A DNA stretch of 18,286 nt from CAZLIC01 sp964559535. Lineage in GTDB: Bacteria > Pseudomonadota > Alphaproteobacteria > Rhodobacterales > Rhodobacteraceae. The notes under the pieces are model-generated. The model saw only the letters and a program-made list of their open reading frames with translations. It had not been told where the DNA came from and did not search any database. The stretch lies in NCBI GenBank assembly GCA_964559535.1, contig CAZLIC010000086.1, positions 1 through 18,286 on the forward strand, in the 5' to 3' direction. Made by a program: the position numbers and the translations under genes. Positions 7,991 to 15,179 of this stretch are shown here, piece after piece (the first letter of the stretch is position 1; every line of letters begins with the position of its first letter).

Positions 7991-8013
7991 GGGGCGCGCT
8001 TTTGGCGCGCCCC
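7991..8013 (-). other. Intra-operon hairpin, 9-bp GC stem after the binding-protein gene
   Basis: A perfect inverted repeat GGGGCGCGC / GCGCGCCCC with a 5-base loop, 14 bases downstream of the binding-protein stop on the minus strand. All stem pairs are G-C and no U run follows, so it looks more like a barrier to 3' exonucleases or a partial terminator than a full one. It pairs with the second hairpin 6 bases further on. Confidence 0.75.
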
Positions 8014-8027
8014 GGGGGATCAGGGGA

Positions 8028-9725
8028 TCAGGCCTCGATCGACCACTTGTAGTGGTGATGCTCGAAGGTCGGGTGCATCTCGCAACCCTTCACCCGGGCG
8101 TCGAAGTGGCGGTAGATCGAACGCCAGTACGGCTGCACCATCACGCCTTCGTTCTGCATGATCGCCTCGATCTTGGCCATCACCTCGCGGCGGGCATCGG
8201 CATCGGCGATCGACAGCGCCTGGTTCAGCAGCGCGTCGAACTCGGCATTGGCAAAGGCCGATTCGTTCCAGGCCACGCCCGACTTATAGGCCAGCGCCAT
8301 GATCTGCACGCCCAGCGGACGCATGTTCCACTCGGTGGCCGACCACGGGTACTTCAGCCAGTCGTTCCAGAAGGTCGAACCCGGCAGCACCGTGCGCTTC
8401 ACGTTGATGCCCGCGCTGCGCACCTGGTCGGCGACCGAGTCGCAGGTTGCGGCCTGCCAGTCGTCTTCCAGCGAGATCAGCTCGAATTCAAAGTCGGCCT
8501 TGCCCGCGGCGGCGACCATCTCTTTCGCCTTGGCAGGATCGACGACCAGCGGCGGCAGTTCGGCGTATTCCGGATGGATCGGGCAGACGTGGTGGTTTTC
8601 GGCCACCGTGCCAAGGCCGGAATAGCCCAGCTCCAGCACCTTGGCGTTGTCCACGGCCATGATCAGGGCCTTGCGGACGTTCACGTCCTTGTACTCTTCG
8701 GCCAGCTGGTTGAAGCGAACCGCCAGCGTTGCCGCCGTCACCGCTTCTGACTTGCCCCAGCCCAGCGAATCGAATTGGCCGATGAAGTCGCCGGTGGACT
8801 GGTAGGTGGCGTCGATCTCGCCCGAGGCGGCCGCGTTCACCCAGGTCGACGGATCGGTGCCAAGGTCATAGTACTCGAGCCGGTCCAGGTACGGCCCGCC
8901 ATAGACGGCGGTGCCCCACCACGGCTGGTCGGCCTTCACCAGAACCGCCTTCACGCCGGTCTCGAAGCTTTCGGGCTTGAACGGGCCGGTGCCGACGGGG
9001 TTGGCCACCGGATCGCCGTTGTCATAGGACTTGTGCACCACGGCCGCCGGATAGTCGGCCATGCCGACGATCAGGGTAATGTCGGGCGACTTCAGCTTCA
9101 GTTTCACCGTCATCGGGTCGACCACGGTGACAGCGCCTGCGGACTGCTGCAGCACGGTGACCTCGACCTGCTTGGTCGCGTCGTTCGGGTCGGGCTGCAT
9201 TTCCTTGATCTCGTCGCACAGCGCGGCCATGCGGCTGGCCATCGAGTTGCCGGGAACCCGGCCATCGCACCAGCGGGCGATGTTGTGCGCCACGTCATCG
9301 GCGGTGAAGTCGTCACCGTTCGACCACTTCACGCCCGGGCGCACCTTCATGGTGTATTCGGTGGCGTCGGCGTTGGCCTCCCAGCTTTCCACCAGCATGC
9401 CGCGCACGCTGCCGTCGCTGTTGTATTCGACCAAGTATTCCAGCCAGCCACGGGTAAAGTTGGCAATCTGGCTCCAGTCGGCGGTGCGCGGATCCTTCAG
9501 CGCCTTCAGTTCCATGTTCATGCGCAGCGTGCCGCCCGCCGCCTGCGCGCGGGCCATCGTGGGCGCCACGGCATTGATCAGGCCATAGGCGGCCGTGGCC
9601 GAAACGCCCAGCGCCGTGGCGCGGGTCAGGAACTCGCGGCGGCTCAGGCGGCCCTCACGCTCTTCCCTGGCGAACATGCGCGCGCCGGGATGAACCCCCG
9701 CGCCGGTGGTCTTGTGGTCCTTCAT
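8028..9725 (-). CDS. Tat-exported ABC transporter substrate-binding protein (SBP_bac_5 / DppA-like)
   Basis: Periplasmic receptor of the importer, 565 residues from the chosen ATG. That start has GGGAGA 5 bases upstream (9731-9736). The open frame continues to 9842, but the extra residues lack a ribosome site and would place a long tail before the signal peptide. A twin-arginine motif SRREFL (28-33) is followed by a hydrophobic stretch (about 36-56) and a likely cleavage site near ARAQA (58-62), so export of a folded protein by Tat is likely. The mature part shows the family pattern: a line such as LVESWEANADATEYTMKVRP, then VKWSNGDDFTADDV and later VGTGPFKPESF. It is the first and presumably most expressed gene of the operon. 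The ligand could be a peptide, opine, sugar or other solute; the sequence does not say. Confidence 0.93.
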   Translation of the reverse strand: MKDHKTTGAGVHPGARMFAREEREGRLSRREFLTRATALGVSATAAYGLINAVAPTMARAQAAGGTLRMNMELKALKDPRTADWSQIANFTRGWLEYLVEYNSDGSVRGMLVESWEANADATEYTMKVRPGVKWSNGDDFTADDVAHNIARWCDGRVPGNSMASRMAALCDEIKEMQPDPNDATKQVEVTVLQQSAGAVTVVDPMTVKLKLKSPDITLIVGMADYPAAVVHKSYDNGDPVANPVGTGPFKPESFETGVKAVLVKADQPWWGTAVYGGPYLDRLEYYDLGTDPSTWVNAAASGEIDATYQSTGDFIGQFDSLGWGKSEAVTAATLAVRFNQLAEEYKDVNVRKALIMAVDNAKVLELGYSGLGTVAENHHVCPIHPEYAELPPLVVDPAKAKEMVAAAGKADFEFELISLEDDWQAATCDSVADQVRSAGINVKRTVLPGSTFWNDWLKYPWSATEWNMRPLGVQIMALAYKSGVAWNESAFANAEFDALLNQALSIADADARREVMAKIEAIMQNEGVMVQPYWRSIYRHFDARVKGCEMHPTFEHHHYKWSIEA

Positions 9726-9730
9726 CGCAG

Positions 9731-9736
9731 TCTCCC
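9731..9736 (-). promoter_or_regulatory. Ribosome binding site setting the binding-protein start
   Basis: GGGAGA on the minus strand, 5 bases before the ATG at 9725. It is the reason for choosing this start over the longer open frame that reaches 9842. Confidence 0.75.
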
Positions 9737-9823
9737 TGTCGGACATCCGTTGCTTTTTTGCTCCGCCGCACATCCCGCCATTGGCGAAACGGGCCGCGGG
9801 CCGAACCCTTGCCGTTCCTGTGC

Positions 9824-9852
9824 ATTCGGCCCCGAAAAACACCCTGCGTCAA
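9824..9852 (-). promoter_or_regulatory. Candidate promoter of the importer operon
   Basis: On the minus strand TTGACG (9847-9852) is a near-consensus -35 box. Seventeen bases later lies CCGAAT (9824-9829), a poor -10 matching 3 of 6 positions. A weak -10 with a good -35 is common in GC-rich alphaproteobacteria and would suit an activator-dependent promoter. Transcription from here would give a leader of about 90 bases before the binding-protein start. This is sequence resemblance only. Confidence 0.35.
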
Positions 9853-9857
9853 CGGCT

Positions 9858-9866
9858 GGTTTCACC
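9858..9866 (-). promoter_or_regulatory. Proximal copy of repeated GGTGAAACC, possible activator site
   Basis: GGTGAAACC on the minus strand ends 5 bases upstream of the candidate -35 box. The same 9-mer recurs 60 bases further upstream in the same orientation, each preceded by a CTGC a few bases before. The position next to -35 is typical for AraC-family activators; binding by the neighbouring regulator is inferred. Confidence 0.35.
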
Positions 9867-9917
9867 AATCCGCAGCACATTTGCGACATCTTCCGCCGCA
9901 AAACGGCCACCGCAATC

Positions 9918-9926
9918 GGTTTCACC
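9918..9926 (-). promoter_or_regulatory. Distal copy of repeated GGTGAAACC
   Basis: Second exact copy of the 9-mer, same strand and orientation, 60 bases upstream of the first, in the non-coding stretch between the AraC-type gene and the binding-protein gene. It could serve as an upstream half of a looping or cooperative operator. Confidence 0.3.
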
Positions 9927-9941
9927 GACGGCAGGGCGCGC

Positions 9942-9957
9942 ACCGTTGCGCAACGGT
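9942..9957. promoter_or_regulatory. 16-bp perfect palindrome downstream of the AraC-type gene
   Basis: ACCGTTGCGCAACGGT reads the same on both strands. It starts 30 bases after the AraC-type stop codon. No U run follows, and with no loop it is a poor hairpin, so a protein-binding operator is more likely than a terminator. It lies about 90 bases upstream of the candidate -35 box. Confidence 0.4.
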
Positions 9958-9986
9958 CGCGTCGGGCGGCCACGGCGGGGCCAGGC

Positions 9987-10865
9987 TCAGGGGGTGCGGC
10001 GGAACGACAGCGGCGCCTGTCCGGTGCGCTGGTGGAAGGCGCGCGTGAAATACGCGGGCGAGGAAAAGCCCAGCGACCCGGCAATCTTCCACACCGGCAG
10101 GTCGGTTTCCGTCAGCAGCCGCCGCGCCTCGTAGATCAGCCGGTCATGCAGCAGCGCCTTGGCCGGCCGCCCGCTCACGTTGCGGCAGCAGCGCGTCAGA
10201 TGCGTGGGCGTCACCCCCAGCGCCCCGGCATAGTCCGACACGCCCATGCCCGAGCGGAACTCGCGCTCCAGCATCTCGGCATAGCGCGCGACAAGGCGGC
10301 GCGAGGCATCGGGCGGCCCGCCCTCCGCCGCGGCGCGCTCGATCTGCCGCTCCAGCCACACCCCCACCAGCCCGGCATAGTGGCGCACCGCGCGTTCCGA
10401 CCCGGGCGAGGCGCTGACCACCTCGCGCGACAGCGCATCCAGCGTGACGTTCATCTCTTGCGCGGCGTGGGATTCCTTGATGCGCAGGTGCTGCGGTTCC
10501 TGAGGCAGCGGCAGGTCGGTGCTGCGGCCAAAGAACACCGCCGTCCCGAACACCTGCGCCCCCACCTCGTAGCCGTGCATCACGCCCGCGGGCACAAACA
10601 CCGCCGTCTGCGCGGTGTACCCCCGCGTCACGCCCGCCACGGTGATTCGCCCGTGGCCCTTGGTGAACCACAGAAGCATCGGCTCCGAGATCGACCGCAT
10701 CGCCTCGACCCGCCAGCGTCCGGCGGCCGCAAGCCGCGGAATGGCAACCACGCGCAACGGGGTGGGGGCGGTCGGGTCGAGCATGGCCTTCGTGCATTGG
10801 GGCGAGTCGGGATTGCAGATAAGCAGCCCGCGGCCGATCGCCCAAGCGGAAAGATGGGGAACCAT
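9987..10865 (-). CDS. AraC-family transcriptional regulator
   Basis: A 292-residue DNA-binding regulator. The N-terminal portion (about 35-135) looks like an AraC-type cupin sensor, with VFVPAGVMHGYEV (89-101) resembling the usual P-G-xxH turn. The C-terminal portion is the double helix-turn-helix: first helix pair at about 209-232 (VSDYAGALGVTPTHLTRCCR) and second at about 258-289, with the conserved IAGSLGFSSPAYFTRAF (261-277) and the end motif G-Q-A-P-L-S-F-R. The ATG at 10865 has AGGA 5 bases upstream. It starts 40 bases after miaA ends and lies 261 bases upstream of the binding-protein gene on the same strand, which makes the importer operon its most likely target. The effector is unknown. 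Confidence 0.92.
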   Translation of the reverse strand: MVPHLSAWAIGRGLLICNPDSPQCTKAMLDPTAPTPLRVVAIPRLAAAGRWRVEAMRSISEPMLLWFTKGHGRITVAGVTRGYTAQTAVFVPAGVMHGYEVGAQVFGTAVFFGRSTDLPLPQEPQHLRIKESHAAQEMNVTLDALSREVVSASPGSERAVRHYAGLVGVWLERQIERAAAEGGPPDASRRLVARYAEMLEREFRSGMGVSDYAGALGVTPTHLTRCCRNVSGRPAKALLHDRLIYEARRLLTETDLPVWKIAGSLGFSSPAYFTRAFHQRTGQAPLSFRRTP

Positions 10866-10905
10866 GACGATCCTGTGACTGCCCTGCCACGCCCGTCAGG
10901 GTTGA

Positions 10906-11763
10906 TCAGCCCAGCCACCAGCCCGCCATGCGCCGACGGAACCAGGTGCGCTGCCGCTTGGCATATTGCCGCGTTGCCGCCTTGGCCCTGTCGGTTGCGT
11001 CTGCCAGGGTCATCCGCCCCAACAGGTGGTCCCGCAGTTCGGGCGCGCCAATGGCCCGCGTCCAGGCAGCACCGTCCTGCCAATGCGGCAGGGCGGCCGA
11101 AACCTCGTCCAGCGCGCCCTCGCGCAGCATGGCATCAAACCGCTCATCAATGCGTTTCGCCAGAATGTCGCGCGGGGGGTTGACGAGCAGCCGTTCCGCC
11201 GCCCGTTCCGGCAGCAACGGCCGCGAACCCGCGGCCTGCCAGTCGGCCAGCCCGCGCCCGGTGGCGCGCAGCACTTCCCACGCGCGCTGCACCCGCGCCG
11301 GGTTCGCCCGCTCGATTCGCGCCGCAGTGGCCGCATCCACCCCGGCCAGCAAAGCGGCCAGCCCCTGTTCGGCCAGCAGCCGGTCAGCCTCGGCCCGCAC
11401 GGCGGCCGGTACCTCGGGCACCTCGGCCAGCCCGTCGGTCAGGGCCGAAAGGTACAGCCCCGTGCCCCCCACGATCACCACCGGGCGGTCCAGAAGCGGC
11501 ACCAGTTCGCGCAGCCAATGGCCCACCGACCAGGCCGTGCCGCGCGGCAGATGGCCGTACAGCGCATGCGGCACTGAAGCCTCGTCCGCGGCCGACGGGC
11601 GCGCCGTCAGCACGCGCCAGCTGTCGTGCACCTGCAACGCATCGGCATTCACCACCACCCGCCCGTCGCGCGCGGCAATCTCCATCGCCAGCGCCGACTT
11701 TCCAGCGGCGGTTGGCCCCGCGATCAGGACCGGCAATTCACGCGAAAGGCCTGAACGCTGCAC
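10906..11763 (-). CDS. miaA: tRNA dimethylallyltransferase
   Basis: MiaA transfers the dimethylallyl group from DMAPP to N6 of A37 in tRNAs that read codons starting with U, making i6A. At 285 residues it is a little shorter than the E. coli enzyme (about 316). Visible motifs are the P-loop GPTAAGKS (16-23), the NADALQVH stretch (39-46) containing the position of the catalytic Asp, VIVGGTGLYLSALTDGL (95-111), the RDILAKRIDERFDAML helix, and the C-terminal RQYAKRQRTWFR. The start is GTG at 11763, supported by GGAGG 6 bases upstream; no ATG fits as well. It lies 81 bases downstream of tyrS on the same strand, with two tandem hairpins between. Identification is secure. Confidence 0.96.
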   Translation of the reverse strand: MQRSGLSRELPVLIAGPTAAGKSALAMEIAARDGRVVVNADALQVHDSWRVLTARPSAADEASVPHALYGHLPRGTAWSVGHWLRELVPLLDRPVVIVGGTGLYLSALTDGLAEVPEVPAAVRAEADRLLAEQGLAALLAGVDAATAARIERANPARVQRAWEVLRATGRGLADWQAAGSRPLLPERAAERLLVNPPRDILAKRIDERFDAMLREGALDEVSAALPHWQDGAAWTRAIGAPELRDHLLGRMTLADATDRAKAATRQYAKRQRTWFRRRMAGWWLG

Positions 11764-11778
11764 TCACCGCCTCCGCAC

Positions 11779-11801
11779 AAATTCCTTGAAGAAAGGAATT
11801 T
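11779..11801 (-). repeat. Tandem hairpin 1 between tyrS and miaA
   Basis: A perfect 9-bp inverted repeat AAATTCCTT / AAGGAATTT with a 5-base loop. It is strikingly AT-rich against its GC-rich surroundings and lies just upstream of the miaA ribosome site. It shares the TTCCTT core with the second hairpin 2 bases away. Confidence 0.75.
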
Positions 11802-11803
11802 GC

Positions 11804-11826
11804 AATTTCCTTGTTTCAAGGAAATT
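11804..11826 (-). repeat. Tandem hairpin 2 between tyrS and miaA
   Basis: A perfect 10-bp inverted repeat AATTTCCTTG / CAAGGAAATT with a 3-base loop. It has the same total length (23 bases) and a related core sequence as hairpin 1, so the two may derive from a dispersed palindromic repeat. It ends 18 bases from the tyrS stop codon and could attenuate read-through into miaA. Confidence 0.75.
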
Positions 11827-11844
11827 GGCCCGCCGCCGCACCGA

Positions 11845-13095
11845 TCAGCCCAGCACCACCCGCGCGTGCCGTTTGCGCCCGGCGGTCAGCTTTACCGGCT
11901 CGGCCAGCATCCCCGCGCCGATCATCTGTCCGGCATCCATCACCGGCTCGTCGTTCAGCCGCGCGCCGCCCTCGGCGATCAGCCGCTTGGCGTCCTTGCC
12001 CGATTTCGCCAGCCCCGTCCGCACGAACAGCTGCGCCACCGTCACCCCGTCGCCCACTTCCTCGGGTGACAGCGCCAGCGTGGGCAGGTCATCGCCGATC
12101 CCGCCCTTCTCGAACACCTCGCGCGCCGTGGCCTCGGCCGCCTCGGCCGCCTCCGCACCGTGCAGCAGCGTCGTCACCGCGTTGGCCAGCATCGCCTTGG
12201 CGGCGTTGATCTCGGACCCGCCGAGGGCGCCCAGCCTGCCGCATTCGTCGGTGTCCATTTCGGTGAACATCTTCAGGAACTTGCCGACATCGGCGTCGGC
12301 CACATTGCGCCACCACTGCCAGAATTCGTAGGGCGCCATCCGGTCGGCGTTCAGCCAGACCGCCCCATCCACCGATTTGCCCATCTTCTTGCCGTCCGAC
12401 CTTGTGACCAGCGGTGTCGTCAGCCCGAAGGCCTCCGTTGCCATCACGCGGCGGATAAGGTCGGTGCCCGAGACGATGTTGCCCCATTGGTCGGACCCGC
12501 CCATCTGCAGGATCGTGCCGTAGCGACGGTGCAGTTCCAGATAGTCGTAGGCCTGCAGCAGCATGTAGTTGAATTCGATGAAGCTCAGCGACTGTTCGCG
12601 GTCCAGCCGCGACTTGACGCTTTCGAAGGACAGCAGCCGGTTGACGGTGAAATGCGGACCGATGTCGCGCAGGAAATCGATGTAGCCCAGCTTGTCGAGC
12701 CATTCCGCGTTGTTCACCAGCGGCGAGTCGGTCGGGCCGTTGCCGTAGGAGATATAGCGCGAAAACACCGTCCGGATGCTGTCGGCGTTTGCGTTGATCT
12801 GTTCGACCGAGAGCATCTTGCGCATCTCGTCCTTGCCCGAGGGATCGCCGACCTTGGTGGTGCCGCCGCCCATCAGCGTGATCGGGCGGTGCCCGGTCTT
12901 CTGCAGCCAGCGCAGCAGCATGATCTGCACCAGATTGCCGATGTGCAGCGACGAGGCGGTCAGGTCAAAGCCGATGTAGCCGGTGACCACGCCCTTCGTC
13001 AGCCGCTCGTCCAGCCCCTGCAAATCCGTGCAGTCGGCCAGAAACCCCCGCGCGGTCAGCTCGTGCAGGAATTCGGATTTCGGATGGAAGGTCAT
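11845..13095 (-). CDS. tyrS: Tyrosine--tRNA ligase
   Basis: A class I aminoacyl-tRNA synthetase that charges tRNA-Tyr, 416 residues from the chosen ATG. The HIGH signature is at 51-54 (SLHIGN), the tyrosine pocket region GGSDQWGN at 199-206, and the KMSKS loop appears as KMGKS at 237-241, a variant normal for bacterial TyrS. The C-terminal S4-like RNA-binding domain spans about 352-416. The frame extends five codons further to a GTG at 13110, but family members begin like MTFHPKSEFL, so 13095 is preferred; neither start has a strong ribosome site. It is divergent from anmK with 62 bases between, which must hold both promoters; I see no convincing boxes there. miaA follows on the same strand. 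Confidence 0.97.
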   Translation of the reverse strand: MTFHPKSEFLHELTARGFLADCTDLQGLDERLTKGVVTGYIGFDLTASSLHIGNLVQIMLLRWLQKTGHRPITLMGGGTTKVGDPSGKDEMRKMLSVEQINANADSIRTVFSRYISYGNGPTDSPLVNNAEWLDKLGYIDFLRDIGPHFTVNRLLSFESVKSRLDREQSLSFIEFNYMLLQAYDYLELHRRYGTILQMGGSDQWGNIVSGTDLIRRVMATEAFGLTTPLVTRSDGKKMGKSVDGAVWLNADRMAPYEFWQWWRNVADADVGKFLKMFTEMDTDECGRLGALGGSEINAAKAMLANAVTTLLHGAEAAEAAEATAREVFEKGGIGDDLPTLALSPEEVGDGVTVAQLFVRTGLAKSGKDAKRLIAEGGARLNDEPVMDAGQMIGAGMLAEPVKLTAGRKRHARVVLG

Positions 13096-13157
13096 GGCGG
13101 GCCCGTGCACTGTGTTGCGGCGCGCGGTATAGCGGCGCGGATGGACAAGGAAAAGCC

Positions 13158-14249
13158 ATGATCACGGGCGCGATCTGGGCGCTGGGGGCCATGTCGGGCA
13201 CCTCGCTGGACGGGGTCGATGCCGCCATGGTGCTGACCGACGGCCACCGCGTGCTGGACTTCGGCCCCACCGCCTATCGCCCCTATACCGCCACCGAACA
13301 GGCCACCCTGCGCGCCGCCCTTGGCCACTGGCCCGGCACGCCCGAAACCGCCGCCGCCGCCGAGGTGGTCGAACAGGCCCACGCCGAACTCCTCTCGCGC
13401 TTTGCCGGGGTGGAACTCGTGGGCTTCCACGGCCAGACCCTTGCGCATGACCCCGCGAACCGCCGCACGCATCAGGCGGGCGACGGCGGCCTTCTGGCCC
13501 GTGCCTTGGGCCTGCCGGTGGTGTGGGACTTCCGCAGCGCGGATGTGCAGATGGGCGGGCAGGGGGCGCCCCTGGTGCCGTTCTTCCACTTCGCGCTGGC
13601 CCGCCGCCTGGGCGCCGACCGCCCCTTGGCCTTCCTGAACCTCGGCGGCGTCGGCAACCTCACATGGATCGACCCCCGCCAGCCCGCCCCGGACTCGCCG
13701 GGCGCACTCCTCGCCTTCGACACCGGCCCCGCCAATGCCCCCGTCAACGACCTGATGCAGCGCCGCCGCGGGCAGGCGCAGGACGAGGGCGGCGCACTGG
13801 CCGCCGAAGGCACCCCGGACGAAGACCGCATCAGGGACTTCCTTCGCCACCCCTATTTCTACCGGATGCCGCCCAAGTCGCTGGACCGCAACGATTTCCA
13901 CATGCTTCTGGAAAGCCTCTCGAACCTTCCTGACGCCGATGCCGCCGCCACCCTGACGGCCGCCGCCGCCGCCGCCGTGGCCCGCGGCGCCGAACACTTC
14001 CCGGTCCCGGTGTCGCAGGTGATCGTGGCGGGCGGCGGCCGCCGCAACGCCACCCTGATGGCGCAACTCGAACGCCGCCTGCACGCCCCCGTCATCCCCG
14101 CCGACACCCTCGGCCTGAACCCCGACATGCTGGAAGCCCAGGCCTTCGCCTTCCTGGCCGTCCGCGTGGCCATGGGCCTTCCCACCAGCGCGCCGGGCAC
14201 CACGGGCGTTCCGGCGGCCGTGGGCGGCGGTCAGGTCAGCTGGCCCTGA
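13158..14249 (+). CDS. anmK: Anhydro-N-acetylmuramic acid kinase
   Basis: A cytoplasmic kinase of peptidoglycan recycling: it opens and phosphorylates 1,6-anhydroMurNAc to MurNAc-6-phosphate using ATP. At 363 residues it has the usual length. The N-terminal phosphate-binding loop is GAMSGTSLDGVD (10-21), the GFHGQTLAHDP motif lies at 89-99, and the catalytic Asp is D188 within AFDTGPANAP; the E. coli-type DTGPGN is DTGPAN here, which I recall as common in this bacterial group. A glycine-rich VAGGGRRN segment near 294-301 completes the ATP site. AAGGA lies 6-7 bases before the ATG. The 3' end overlaps the end of rarD on the opposite strand by 14 bases. No MurQ homologue is in the window. Confidence 0.96.
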   Translation: MITGAIWALGAMSGTSLDGVDAAMVLTDGHRVLDFGPTAYRPYTATEQATLRAALGHWPGTPETAAAAEVVEQAHAELLSRFAGVELVGFHGQTLAHDPANRRTHQAGDGGLLARALGLPVVWDFRSADVQMGGQGAPLVPFFHFALARRLGADRPLAFLNLGGVGNLTWIDPRQPAPDSPGALLAFDTGPANAPVNDLMQRRRGQAQDEGGALAAEGTPDEDRIRDFLRHPYFYRMPPKSLDRNDFHMLLESLSNLPDADAAATLTAAAAAAVARGAEHFPVPVSQVIVAGGGRRNATLMAQLERRLHAPVIPADTLGLNPDMLEAQAFAFLAVRVAMGLPTSAPGTTGVPAAVGGGQVSWP

Positions 14250-15126
14250 CGCGCACCAGTTCCCACGAATACACCGCCAGCGCCGCCCAGATGAACCCGA
14301 AGGCCACCAGCTTCACCCCCGAGAACGGCTCGCCGAACAGGAACACCGCGGTCAGGAAGATCATCGTCGGCGCGATGTACTGCAGGATGCCGATGGTCGA
14401 CAGCCGCAACCCCTTGGCGCCGTTGGCATAGGTCATCAGCGGCACCGCCGTGACAATGCCGCAGCCCAGAAGCAGCCAGGTATCCGCGGCCGCACCGCCG
14501 AAATGCGCCTGCCCCCCGGCCCACAGCCAGACCAGATACCCCAATGCCGGCGGCAGCAGGATCAGCACCTCCAGCATGAAGCCCTGATTGGGCCCGATGG
14601 GCAGCGCCCGCTTGCACAGCGCATAGAAGCCCCATGTCACGGTCAAGGACAGCGCCACCACCGGCAACCGCCCGGCATCCCACGTCAGGATCGCCACGGC
14701 GGCAAAGGCCAGCGCAATGGCCGCCAGCTGCCCCGTCGTCAGCTTCTCGCGCAGCACCAGCGCGCCGAGGGCAATGGAAAACAACGGGTTGACGTAGTAT
14801 CCCAGCGCCGCGTCCAGCGCGTGGCCGCTGCCGATGGCCCAAACATACACCCCCCAGTTCACCGAAACCAGCGCCGCCGTCACCAGCCCCATCGCCAGCA
14901 TCCGCGGGCTGCGCAGCGCGCGCCACAGATCACCCGTGCGCCCCAGCCAGATCAGGATCAGCCCCGCCACCGGCACCGACCACAAGATGCGGTGCGCCAC
15001 CACCTCGGACGGCGGAATGTGGCCCAGCGCTTTCATGTACAGCGGCAGGAAGCCCCACATCAGGTATGCGGAAACCGCAAAGGCAAAGCCCCGCGGGGTA
15101 TCGGCAGTCTGGGATGCGTCGGCCAT
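14236..15126 (-). CDS. rarD: EamA/DMT-family permease, RarD
   Basis: An inner-membrane protein of the drug/metabolite transporter superfamily, 296 residues, with about ten hydrophobic segments in two EamA-like halves. The N-terminal YLMWGFLPLYMKALGHIPPSEVVAHRILWS pattern (shown here by YLMWGFLPLY at about 21-30 and EVVAHRILWS at about 40-49) is diagnostic of the RarD subgroup. The substrate is not firmly known; the name comes from chloramphenicol-sensitivity work in other bacteria and does not prove drug transport here. A GAGGGG ribosome site precedes the ATG by about 4 bases. It is the last gene of a minus-strand run, 53 bases after the desaturase, and its 3' end crosses the anmK stop on the other strand. 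Confidence 0.93.
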   Translation of the reverse strand: MADASQTADTPRGFAFAVSAYLMWGFLPLYMKALGHIPPSEVVAHRILWSVPVAGLILIWLGRTGDLWRALRSPRMLAMGLVTAALVSVNWGVYVWAIGSGHALDAALGYYVNPLFSIALGALVLREKLTTGQLAAIALAFAAVAILTWDAGRLPVVALSLTVTWGFYALCKRALPIGPNQGFMLEVLILLPPALGYLVWLWAGGQAHFGGAAADTWLLLGCGIVTAVPLMTYANGAKGLRLSTIGILQYIAPTMIFLTAVFLFGEPFSGVKLVAFGFIWAALAVYSWELVRVRAS

Positions 15127-15179
15127 GCCGCCCCTCTACCGCCGCCCGCCGCCGCCTGCCATCCCCGGACTTGTGCCCC

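Noticed and set aside
8775..11183. Very long plus-strand open frame (802 codons) across the binding-protein, AraC-type and miaA genes
   Set aside because: It crosses three well-supported minus-strand genes and their spacers, has biased composition and no family signature; a GC-driven shadow frame.
13096..13157. Promoter boxes between tyrS and anmK
   Set aside because: TATAGC/TATACC-like words occur but no -35 at a convincing spacing; the promoters must be here or inside the genes, but I cannot place them.
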